Of a DNA stretch of 5,397 bases, positions 1-5,118 are shown piece by piece. The notes beneath the pieces are model-generated. The model had not been told where the DNA came from. It saw nothing but the letters and a program-made list of their open reading frames with translations, and did not search any database. Source of the stretch: an uncultured Ruminococcus sp. (GTDB lineage Bacteria; Bacillota; Clostridia; Oscillospirales; Ruminococcaceae). Made by a program: the position numbers and the translations under genes. Where the stretch lies: NCBI GenBank assembly GCA_947178195.1, contig CAMWXM010000200.1:1-5397 (forward strand), given 5' to 3'. Position 1 is the first letter of the stretch; the number at the start of each line of letters is the position of its first letter.

Positions 1-26
1 GCCGTTCACAAAAACTTGCAAACGAC
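1..26 (-). terminator. Hairpin after tRNA-Ser, possible terminator cut by the window edge
   Basis: Read on the minus strand, GTCGTTTGC is followed by an 8-nt loop and GTGAACGGC. These arms pair over 9 positions if G-U pairs are allowed. The hairpin starts 6 nt after the CCA end of tRNA-Ser, where an intrinsic terminator is expected. The U-tract that would confirm it lies beyond position 1 and cannot be seen. It could equally be a processing hairpin in front of another tRNA. Confidence 0.35.
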
Positions 27-32
27 GTATTT

Positions 33-124
33 TGGCGGAAAGAGAGGGATTCGAACCCTCGATACGCTATTAACGTATACACGAGTTCCAGTCGTGCGCC
101 TTAGACCAGCTCAGCCATCTTTCC
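33..124 (-). tRNA. tRNA-Ser(GGA)
   Basis: This is a complete serine tRNA of 92 nt including an encoded CCA end (TGG at 33-35 on the plus strand). The 7-bp acceptor stem is GGAAAGA pairing with TCTTTCC, with discriminator base G. The anticodon stem CACGA/TCGTG closes the loop CTGGAAC, which gives anticodon GGA for UCC and UCU codons. A long variable arm, typical of class II tRNAs, sits before the T arm GAGGGTTCGAATCCCTC. It lies 38 nt downstream of tRNA-Leu on the same strand. I see no convincing promoter in that gap, so it is probably made by read-through from the tRNA-Leu promoter. Confidence 0.97.
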
Positions 125-131
125 AATATTC

Positions 132-161
132 AAATAAAAACCCCAGCATTAAGCTGAGGTT
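132..161 (-). terminator. Intrinsic-terminator-like hairpin between the two tRNAs
   Basis: On the minus strand AACCTCAGC pairs with GCTGGGGTT (9 bp, one T-G wobble) around a 5-nt loop, followed by TTTATTT. Counting the last bases of the stem, the U-rich run is T5-A-T3. It begins directly after the tRNA-Leu CCA end, and its form is that of a Rho-independent terminator. Its place upstream of tRNA-Ser suggests partial termination or a role in 3'-end formation of tRNA-Leu. Confidence 0.7.
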
Positions 162-162
162 C

Positions 163-246
163 TGGTGCGAGTGGCGGGACTTGAACCCGCACGCCAATGA
201 CACACGCCCCTCAAACGTGCCTGTCTGCCTATTCCAGCACACTCGC
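163..246 (-). tRNA. tRNA-Leu(GAG)
   Basis: This is a complete leucine tRNA of 84 nt with an encoded CCA end. The acceptor stem is GCGAGTG pairing with CACTCGC, with discriminator base A as expected for leucine. The anticodon stem CACGT/GCGTG closes the loop TTGAGGG, giving anticodon GAG, which reads CUC and CUU. It has the extended variable arm of class II tRNAs and the T arm GCGGGTTCAAGTCCCGC. A strong promoter lies about 50 bp upstream, and a terminator-like hairpin follows at once. Confidence 0.97.
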
Positions 247-255
247 AATTATGTA

Positions 256-289
256 TACTCATCAAGAAGATTACTACTTCTTTCGAGTA
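256..289 (-). other. Stem-loop filling the 5' leader of the tRNA transcript
   Basis: TACTC (256-260) pairs with GAGTA (285-289), and AAGAAG (264-269) pairs with CTTCTT (277-282). The loop is 7 nt, and a small internal loop separates the two helices. The predicted transcription start is near 290, so the RNA would begin almost directly with this hairpin and then reach tRNA-Leu. It may protect the 5' end or help RNase P processing. The function is inferred from position only. Confidence 0.5.
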
Positions 290-296
290 CTTTAAT

Positions 297-325
297 ATTA
301 TATCAGATAATGAAGAAAATGTCAA
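297..325 (-). promoter_or_regulatory. Consensus sigma-A promoter of the tRNA-Leu/tRNA-Ser unit
   Basis: On the minus strand a perfect -35 TTGACA (320-325) and a perfect -10 TATAAT (297-302) are separated by exactly 17 bp. The start is expected near 290, leaving a leader of about 44 nt before tRNA-Leu. Full consensus is typical of stable-RNA promoters. Phased A-tracts directly upstream probably add strength. Confidence 0.93.
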
Positions 326-328
326 GTC

Positions 329-369
329 TTTTTTTGAAATTTTTTGAAATTTTTTTTGTTTTAAAAAAA
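329..369 (-). promoter_or_regulatory. Phased A-tracts upstream of the tRNA promoter (UP-element-like)
   Basis: Runs of 7, 6 and 8 T on the plus strand (A on the transcribed-gene strand) begin at 329, 340 and 350, separated by GAAA, so they repeat at about one helical turn. They start 4 bp upstream of the -35 box. Such phased tracts bend DNA and are bound by the RNA polymerase alpha-subunit C-terminal domain in known UP elements. The role here is inferred from spacing. A further A7 run on the plus strand lies at 363-369. Confidence 0.55.
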
Positions 370-410
370 TGCAGTCAGATAAGCGAGTACACATGGAGTG
401 CAAAGTCATT

Positions 411-451
411 AAAAATCTGTGCGGCGTCAATAAATGAAGCGTACCTCACAG
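411..451 (-). terminator. Likely terminator of the CDF transporter gene
   Basis: On the minus strand CTGTG (447-451) pairs with CACAG (417-421). Inside this are short helices GG/CC, CG/CG and TCA/TGA, separated by small bulges, around a 5-nt loop. The stem is followed by ATTTTTAATG. It begins 14 bp past the transporter stop codon. The helix is interrupted, so the call is moderate. Apart from this and the tRNA promoter with its A-tracts, I see nothing in 370-410. Confidence 0.55.
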
Positions 452-465
452 GGATTATTTTAGTA

Positions 466-1635
466 TTAATTATACTCTCTGTCAAAGACTATCACAGTAT
501 AATATTTTGTTTTTTCATGAGAAAGCTTTTCATCAATAAGATTTTTGATAGTATCATTATCCAGTTTTAGTTCATAGGGGACTACTATATCAAAAATCAG
601 GTTTGTATGAGAATCTCCTTGAACGATTCTGAAATCATGAATACTAAGAGAAGGGTCGATATGATCGATTATTTTTAAAATAAGTTTTTTGGCTTCATTG
701 GTACGTTTATCGTCAGTTTCGATAGGGTCCATATGAATTGTCATTAAAACCTTTAACTGTTTAAAAATTTCTCTTTCTATATCGTCCACTATATCATGAA
801 CGGTCATAATATTTTCGCTGCATGCCACTTCGACATGACAGCTTCCTATCATTTTGCCCGGACCGTAATTGTGAATAACAAGGTCATGGATACCGAGCAT
901 TTTTTCATTTTTCAGTACGCAGTTTTTTATTTTTTCCACAAGCTCCGGATCAGCAGGCTTTCCGAGCAGATCGTCGACAGTATCTTTTACTATTTCATAG
1001 CCGGCTTTAAGTATAAATATCGATACGATAATTCCCATAATGCCATCTGCCGGAATCTTTTTTGTAAAAACGGAAGCAACAAGAGCAATAAGCGTAGCAG
1101 ATGTTGCTATTACATCGCTGCGGCTGTCCTTAGCGGTAGCCAGCATTACCGTTGAATTGATCTTTTTGCCGAGCCTTGTATTAAAAAATGACATCCAAAG
1201 CTTAACTGCAATAGAAAAAATAAGAGCTGTCAGAGCGGTAAAACTGAATTGTAACGGTTCGGGGGAAATTATTTTTGTGAACGAGCTTTTAAGCAATTCA
1301 ATGCCCACTAATATTACAAGTACGGCAATAATAAGCGAGGTCAGATATTCAATTCTTCCGTGTCCGAAGGGATGATCCTTATCGGCAGGCTTTGATGCCA
1401 TTTTATATCCCAGAAGTGTTACAAGACAGCTTGCGCAGTCTGATAAATTATTAAAAGCATCTGATACTATAGAGATTGAATTTGAAAGAGTACCCATTAT
1501 ATATTTCAGCAAAAAAAGAATAATATTGCATATCATACCCGTGATACTGCTAAGAGTTCCATACTTTTGTCTTACAGTTGGTTCGTTTATATTTTCATAG
1601 TCTTTTACAAATAATTTAACAAGAAAATCTGTCAT
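466..1635 (-). CDS. Cation diffusion facilitator (CDF) family transporter, probably Mn2+ efflux type
   Basis: This 389-residue inner-membrane protein should export divalent metal using the proton gradient. The N-terminal half has six predicted membrane segments (roughly 29-50, 54-76, 96-117, 131-150, 164-190, 196-213) and the family signature DHPFGHGRIEY at 87-97. The transport site can be read as N62-x3-D66 in segment 2 and D170-x3-D174 in segment 5. An N-D/D-D set, rather than the zinc-type H-D/H-D set, is what streptococcal manganese exporter MntE carries, so manganese is the best guess. Iron or broader specificity is possible. After the membrane domain come two tandem copies of the cytoplasmic dimerisation fold (about 229-305 and 315-389), each opening with an IHD motif. 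This explains a length above the usual 300 or so. The ATG start has GAGG 7 nt upstream (1643-1646). Confidence 0.93.
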   Translation of the reverse strand: MTDFLVKLFVKDYENINEPTVRQKYGTLSSITGMICNIILFLLKYIMGTLSNSISIVSDAFNNLSDCASCLVTLLGYKMASKPADKDHPFGHGRIEYLTSLIIAVLVILVGIELLKSSFTKIISPEPLQFSFTALTALIFSIAVKLWMSFFNTRLGKKINSTVMLATAKDSRSDVIATSATLIALVASVFTKKIPADGIMGIIVSIFILKAGYEIVKDTVDDLLGKPADPELVEKIKNCVLKNEKMLGIHDLVIHNYGPGKMIGSCHVEVACSENIMTVHDIVDDIEREIFKQLKVLMTIHMDPIETDDKRTNEAKKLILKIIDHIDPSLSIHDFRIVQGDSHTNLIFDIVVPYELKLDNDTIKNLIDEKLSHEKTKYYTVIVFDREYN

Positions 1636-1656
1636 AATTTATCCTCATTTTCTTTG

Positions 1657-1701
1657 AAACAGGCTGCCGCATCAGATTGATGATACAGCAGCCTGTTTTT
1701 T
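1657..1701. terminator. Strong hairpin between lipoprotein and CDF genes, possibly bidirectional terminator
   Basis: AAACAGGCTGC (1657-1667) pairs perfectly with GCAGCCTGTTT (1688-1698), and an inner CATCA/TGATG helix (1670-1674 with 1678-1682) has a 3-nt loop. The T6 run (1696-1701) follows the stem on the plus strand, while on the minus strand only TTTC follows. Both flanking genes run on the minus strand. It is either the lipoprotein gene's terminator with a weak tail, a stop for antisense transcription, or a leader element of the CDF gene, whose ribosome site begins only 10 bp further on. Confidence 0.6.
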
Positions 1702-1718
1702 ATTAAATTTAAATTATT

Positions 1719-2378
1719 TTATTGATTATCCAAAAAAGAATATGTCATTTTATCATTATAAAATGTAAAGAATATTTCGTTTTTATCCTTATCGCTTACA
1801 AAATTAAAGGTAACATTAGCATCGCTGTCAAGCATACGTACGGCGTTTACCATTGTTGAAAAAGAGGATTCAAGTTGTGTAACATTGCTATCAAGTGTTT
1901 GTGTACCACTCATTTTTATCATATCTGCAAATCCGTCCATCCATACGTTAATTATATAGTTAGAAGCAGCTTCGTCATAGGTCACTTCAATATTGTCCTT
2001 AAATGAAACCTCTAATCCCATTTTAAGCATTGGAATAATCGTTTCTTCCGGATGTTCGTTATCGTAATTTCTCTGAAGTTCTTGTATAGCGGACTGCATA
2101 TCAGAAGCCGTTGCGCTGTCTGCTTGCGATTCTTCCTCTTCCTTTTCTTCTATTTCGCTATTGATTTTATTCTGTTCAGATACAGCCTCACTCAGATCTT
2201 TTTCCATATTAGAAATTTCACTGTCAATTTTTTCTTTTTCAGAATCAACAGGAACAGTCTCGGTCTGAATGCTCGCAGATTTTTCAGAAGAACTGCCTTT
2301 ATCATCGTCTGCGCATGCCGAAAGGCTCACGAGCATAGAAGCAGAAAGCAAGAATGCAAATAATTTTTTGAATTTCAT
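1719..2378 (-). CDS. Putative lipoprotein with charged coiled-coil stalk, function unknown
   Basis: I do not recognise this 219-residue protein. It starts with a lipoprotein signal peptide: MKFKK, a hydrophobic stretch, then lipobox L19-S-A-C22, so it should be anchored to the outer face of the membrane. A polar Ser/Asp-rich linker (23-44) leads into a Glu/Lys-rich, heptad-like helix (about 45-108), probably a coiled coil. The C-terminal part (about 113-219) alternates aromatic and hydrophobic residues as a small beta-rich domain would. I chose the ATG at 2378 because AAGGAG (2387-2392) lies 8 nt upstream and the signal peptide begins there. An upstream ATG at 2429 would add 17 residues and spoil the signal peptide. 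It has its own promoter and a structured leader, and sits downstream of an oligopeptide-binding lipoprotein gene. Confidence 0.85.
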   Translation of the reverse strand: MKFKKLFAFLLSASMLVSLSACADDDKGSSSEKSASIQTETVPVDSEKEKIDSEISNMEKDLSEAVSEQNKINSEIEEKEEEESQADSATASDMQSAIQELQRNYDNEHPEETIIPMLKMGLEVSFKDNIEVTYDEAASNYIINVWMDGFADMIKMSGTQTLDSNVTQLESSFSTMVNAVRMLDSDANVTFNFVSDKDKNEIFFTFYNDKMTYSFLDNQ

Positions 2379-2400
2379 AAATATCGCTCCTTCAAAATGA

Positions 2401-2460
2401 GGCATACCGGAAATACACAAAGCTGTCAATGATATACATTACGCTTTGTCCGGTTCTGCC
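2401..2460 (-). promoter_or_regulatory. Structured 5' leader of the coiled-coil lipoprotein gene
   Basis: Nested arms pair across this stretch: GGCA/TGCC (2401-2404 with 2457-2460), ACCGG/CCGGT (2406-2410 with 2450-2454) and ACAAAGC/GCTTTGT (2417-2423 with 2443-2449). A possible AATG/CATT helix sits in the loop. It occupies about half of the roughly 110-nt leader and ends 8 nt before the ribosome binding site. No T-run follows, so it is not a plain terminator. It matches no riboswitch class I know. A regulatory role is inferred. Confidence 0.5.
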
Positions 2461-2495
2461 GAAAATAATTATGGCAAATAATAAGGTTACATTTT

Positions 2496-2524
2496 ATTTT
2501 AGCATAAGTTGATAAATTATTCAA
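2496..2524 (-). promoter_or_regulatory. Promoter of the coiled-coil lipoprotein gene
   Basis: On the minus strand -35 TTGAAT (2519-2524) and extended -10 TGC-TAAAAT (hexamer 2496-2501) are 17 bp apart. The start is expected near 2489, giving a leader of about 110 nt. In the rest of the gap back to the solute-binding gene (2525-2566) I see no U-tailed hairpin, so read-through from that gene also seems possible. Confidence 0.7.
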
Positions 2525-2566
2525 GAGGCAAACTGCAACAATTTTACTTGTAAACATATATAATTT

Positions 2567-4237
2567 TTATTCAAAATATTTTGCTTGTCTGAAAAGTAAC
2601 TGCTTTGTAAACGGGTCGTATTTAATGTCGTGATTTCCATTGCTCATTATTTCATATTCCGACTTATAGAAAACCGGAATAAACAAAAATTCGTTAATAA
2701 TAATTTTTTCTGCTTCAAGGCACTTCTGAGCAGCGCTGGCAGCATCTGGACATTTATCTATTTCCTTTAATATATTATCCAATTCAGGGTTTGAAAATCC
2801 GAAATTATTATTTTTAGAAGCAAATTTTTTTATAAATGAAACCGGACTGTTATAATCGCCCGAAAGGGGATATACTGCAAGAGCATATTCTTCGTCCTCA
2901 ATACGCTGATAAAATTCATCTTCCGGTACTTCTTCTATACCGATATAAAATCCGAAAAGGGTCTGCCAGCTCTGTGTCACAAGGTGAAGATACTCAGTAT
3001 CCATGAGCTGTTCCGGTACAAGAAGCTTTATATTGTCCAGCGATTGAAGATTCATCTGCTTCATTCCATCATTGTAATGGGAAACTGCAAGCTCGGGATT
3101 ATATTCAATATTGCTTTTATCATGTAATAAAATGGAAGCAAGCTTGTCCGGATTCAACTTACGGTATTTATTTCCGTCTGTACATATATCAGGAGCTATA
3201 ATTCCGTATGCCTTTGACAGATCCTCGGAGATTTGCCCTTCAAAGGCTTCCTTGTCAATACCGTAGGCAAGTGCTTTGCGTATGCTTTTATTTCCGTATT
3301 TGGAATTTGAAGGGTTAGCGATTATACCAATGGTATAATTAGTGTATGTTTCAATATTATTTTCTTCTTTTAGTTTATCGCTGCAAAGAAAAGACATCAG
3401 AACATCTGATTCACCGTTTTCAAAAGCCGTCTGAGCGTCGGCATAGGTGTCTTTCATATAGAAATTAAGTGCGGTGGGATAAATAGTATCATAATCATTA
3501 TTTGCCAGATTTCTTTGCATATAGACAAAGTTATCGTTTCCATATTTATCATAAAACCACTGCCTTATAAAAAAAGCTCCGTTTGACATAACTGATTGGT
3601 CGTCCAGACCATATCTGCCTTTTGTTTCATAAAAGAATTTCTCATTGCAGGGCATTGCTGGAGTAAATGTCAGAGAATTAAGAAAATCTGTACTGGGATA
3701 ATCAAGCTCAAAGACAAGCTCTGTATCGCTCAGGGCATGTACGCCTATTGTATTATAATCTGCACTTCCGTTGATAATACCTTCCGCATTTTTCAAGCAG
3801 CGATATGTTTCACGATGAGGGGAGCAGGTTTCGGGATTAAAAATTCTTTTGAATGCAAATTCAAAATCATGAGCGGTAACGCTGAAGCATTCGTCATCGC
3901 TGACTTCTTCATCTTTATTTTCATCTATAAACCAGTAACAGTTTTTGCGCAGCTTGAAATTATATACCAATCCGTCCGACGAAACGGTATAATCTTCCGC
4001 AGCAGCTTTTTTTAAAGTTCCGTCATTGTTCATTTCAAGAAGTCCGGTATAGAGATTTCCGATAACTTCAAGGGAGCATTTGTCGTTAGCAAATTGAGGG
4101 TCGAGGCTTACAGGGTGTCCAACCATGGCATAATCAAAGCTGTAATTAGCACCGGAGGAACGCTGTTTTTCACAGGCGGTCATAAAAACTGCTGATGAAA
4201 GTACAGCAGCAGTAAAAAGCGATAATATTTTTTTCAA
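2567..4237 (-). CDS. Oligopeptide/dipeptide-type ABC transporter solute-binding lipoprotein (SBP_bac_5 family)
   Basis: This 556-residue protein should capture peptides or a related solute outside the membrane and hand it to an ABC permease. It has a lipoprotein signal peptide with lipobox M19-T-A-C22. The mature part follows the OppA/DppA pattern: DYAMVGHPVSLDPQFAND (35-52), the Y-T-G-L-L segment (63-67), the conserved YTVSSDGLVYNFKLRKNCYW region (83-102), then HDFEFAFKRIFNPET (123-137). A later RKALAYGIDKEAF stretch is typical of the hinge-side lobe. Length is normal for the family. The start is TTG at 4237: AAGGAG (4246-4251) lies 8 nt upstream and an in-frame stop lies just beyond it. No permease or ATPase gene is in view, so it is an orphan component here. 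The substrate cannot be read from sequence. Pheromone, nickel or sugar-oligomer binding are alternatives in this family. Confidence 0.93.
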   Translation of the reverse strand: MKKILSLFTAAVLSSAVFMTACEKQRSSGANYSFDYAMVGHPVSLDPQFANDKCSLEVIGNLYTGLLEMNNDGTLKKAAAEDYTVSSDGLVYNFKLRKNCYWFIDENKDEEVSDDECFSVTAHDFEFAFKRIFNPETCSPHRETYRCLKNAEGIINGSADYNTIGVHALSDTELVFELDYPSTDFLNSLTFTPAMPCNEKFFYETKGRYGLDDQSVMSNGAFFIRQWFYDKYGNDNFVYMQRNLANNDYDTIYPTALNFYMKDTYADAQTAFENGESDVLMSFLCSDKLKEENNIETYTNYTIGIIANPSNSKYGNKSIRKALAYGIDKEAFEGQISEDLSKAYGIIAPDICTDGNKYRKLNPDKLASILLHDKSNIEYNPELAVSHYNDGMKQMNLQSLDNIKLLVPEQLMDTEYLHLVTQSWQTLFGFYIGIEEVPEDEFYQRIEDEEYALAVYPLSGDYNSPVSFIKKFASKNNNFGFSNPELDNILKEIDKCPDAASAAQKCLEAEKIIINEFLFIPVFYKSEYEIMSNGNHDIKYDPFTKQLLFRQAKYFE

Positions 4238-4245
4238 GTCTATCT

Positions 4246-4251
4246 CTCCTT
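4246..4251 (-). promoter_or_regulatory. Ribosome binding site fixing the TTG start of the solute-binding gene
   Basis: AAGGAG on the minus strand is 8 nt before TTG at 4235-4237. The frame is closed upstream by a TAA overlapping this site, so no ATG or GTG alternative exists upstream. Confidence 0.85.
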
Positions 4252-4258
4252 AATGATA

Positions 4259-4273
4259 TTTTGTTCAACAAAA
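4259..4273. promoter_or_regulatory. Perfect palindrome over the solute-binding gene start, possible operator
   Basis: TTTTGTT and AACAAAA flank a single central C, a perfect 7+7 inverted repeat. It lies 2 bp downstream of the -10 box and covers the expected transcription start (near 4269), a classic position for a repressor site. A one-base loop argues against an RNA hairpin and for a dimeric protein site. The binding regulator is unknown. The sequence does not match the CodY consensus well. Confidence 0.45.
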
Positions 4274-4275
4274 AT

Positions 4276-4304
4276 ATTATATCATTTTTTTATGCTTCAA
4301 TCAA
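4276..4304 (-). promoter_or_regulatory. Promoter of the solute-binding lipoprotein gene
   Basis: On the minus strand -35 TTGATT (4299-4304) and a perfect -10 TATAAT (4276-4281), preceded by TGA, are separated by 17 bp. The expected start is near 4269, leaving about 30 nt of leader. Confidence 0.82.
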
Positions 4305-4307
4305 TAG

Positions 4308-4333
4308 AAAATGCAAGTTAAAATAAAAATGCA
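4308..4333. repeat. Direct repeat AAAATGCA just upstream of the -35 box
   Basis: AAAATGCA occurs at 4308-4315 and again at 4326-4333, 18 bp apart, 4 bp upstream of the -35 element of the solute-binding gene. The spacing is a little under two helical turns. It could be an activator site, but repeats this short arise by chance in AT-rich DNA. In the remaining gap, 4334-4397, I see no gene and no clear signal. Confidence 0.3.
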
Positions 4334-4397
4334 TTTCAGAAACGGTCTTTGCGGAATTTGTTGAAAACATCTGTGCAAATAGTAGGGGAGGAGAGCG

Positions 4398-4436
4398 TTA
4401 AGGCAATACCGCAAAAATTGTGCGGTATTGCCTTAA
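4398..4436. repeat. Long perfect palindromic hairpin containing the phosphoesterase stop codon
   Basis: TTAAGGCAATACCGCA (4398-4413) pairs perfectly with TGCGGTATTGCCTTAA (4421-4436) around a 7-nt loop. No T-run follows on either strand, so it is not a standard Rho-independent terminator. Both outer ends are TTAA. The minus-strand TAA stop of the phosphoesterase gene (4433-4435) is part of the stem. It could act as an mRNA 3'-end stabiliser or transcription pause, or be a copy of a small dispersed palindromic repeat. The window contains only this copy. Confidence 0.7.
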
Positions 4437-5110
4437 ATCGGTTCTTCTTCATACATTGGCAGAACGTCCTCAAAAACAGCATAAAATTTCATAGGTATGT
4501 ATTTATCGGCATGGCATTTTCCGAAAAACCATTTTTCATAATGACAAGCCTTGATAAGGTCCTCAAAAAAAGCATGTATTTCAAGACGCTGCAGAACGTC
4601 AACGCCAAGACAGTCCTTGAGAGAAGCAGGTGGTTCATGAGTAACAATAAAATCGATATAATTATCATAAGCACTGAGATTGTTAATAGAATTAATAATT
4701 TCTTCGTGGGTCGGATGCTCCTGTATCCACCAGTTCTGAGTTTTTCTGTAATCGTAATCCTGGCTATGACCGCCGCCGAAGGCTAATATTTTTTTTCCCT
4801 CTATAGTATATATCTGACCCCGCATAAGGTGAATAAGATTTCCGCTTATCCGCTGAGCTTTAGCGCCGTTCCAGTTAATGACCTCATATTGGCTCAGAAG
4901 CTCAAAATTTTCATGGCATCCGTCTACAAAAGCAACATCATATTTTAAATTTCCGATTTTGTTCAGCAGAGCATGCTCGTGCCGTGAGTCGTCCCATATA
5001 AAACCAAAGTCTCCGCAAACAATAAGAGTATCGCCTTCTTCAAGCTGCTTCATTTTTTTACTTTTGAATCTTGAAAATTCGCCGTGCATATCACCGGTCA
5101 CATAAATCAA
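4433..5110 (-). CDS. Calcineurin-like metallophosphoesterase
   Basis: This 225-residue cytoplasmic protein should hydrolyse a phosphate ester using two metal ions. Its substrate is unknown. Motifs run in family order: D7-x-H9 in YVTGDMHGEF, G33-D34 in IVCGDFGFIW, D63-G-C-H66-E in the third motif, H158 in VTHEPP, and G197-K-C-H200 near the C-terminus. Two positions are unusual: Cys65 where GNHE/D normally has the metal-bridging Asn, and Lys198 where GHxH has its first His. I chose TTG at 5110, because AGGAGG (5119-5124) is then 8 nt away and the protein begins MIYVTGD, as relatives do. The ATG at 5116 would leave only 2 nt. A start at 5152 lies upstream of the likely -10 box. The stop lies in a long hairpin. 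It diverges from the right-edge plus-strand gene. Confidence 0.9.
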   Translation of the reverse strand: MIYVTGDMHGEFSRFKSKKMKQLEEGDTLIVCGDFGFIWDDSRHEHALLNKIGNLKYDVAFVDGCHENFELLSQYEVINWNGAKAQRISGNLIHLMRGQIYTIEGKKILAFGGGHSQDYDYRKTQNWWIQEHPTHEEIINSINNLSAYDNYIDFIVTHEPPASLKDCLGVDVLQRLEIHAFFEDLIKACHYEKWFFGKCHADKYIPMKFYAVFEDVLPMYEEEPI

Positions 5111-5118
5111 AACCATTT

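Noticed and set aside
149..430. Open frame of 93 codons on the minus strand
   Set aside because: It overlaps tRNA-Leu and its promoter in the sense direction. The tRNA and consensus promoter explain the sequence fully.
16..570. Open frame of 184 codons on the plus strand
   Set aside because: It runs antisense through both tRNA genes, their promoter and the transporter 3' end, with no ribosome site. It is an artefact of the tRNA region.
1636..1718. Manganese riboswitch (yybP-ykoY) before the CDF gene
   Set aside because: A manganese-type exporter made this worth checking, but the gap is only 83 nt and lacks the conserved paired-loop sequences of that class. Only a simple hairpin is present.
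2052..2363. Plus-strand open frame of 103 codons opposite the lipoprotein gene
   Set aside because: It is Phe/Arg-rich, as expected for the antisense of a Glu/Lys-rich coiled coil, with no ribosome site or promoter.
2379..2429. Upstream ATG at 2429 for the coiled-coil lipoprotein
   Set aside because: It would add 17 residues before the signal peptide and include the true ribosome site as coding. ATG at 2378 has AAGGAG at 8 nt.
4398..4436. Standard Rho-independent terminator for the phosphoesterase
   Set aside because: The stem is strong, but no T-run follows on either strand. The only T-run on the minus strand is in the loop.
4349..4786. Plus-strand open frame of 145 codons opposite the phosphoesterase
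   Set aside because: It is antisense to a clear enzyme gene and passes through the long hairpin. It has no family resemblance and no promoter.
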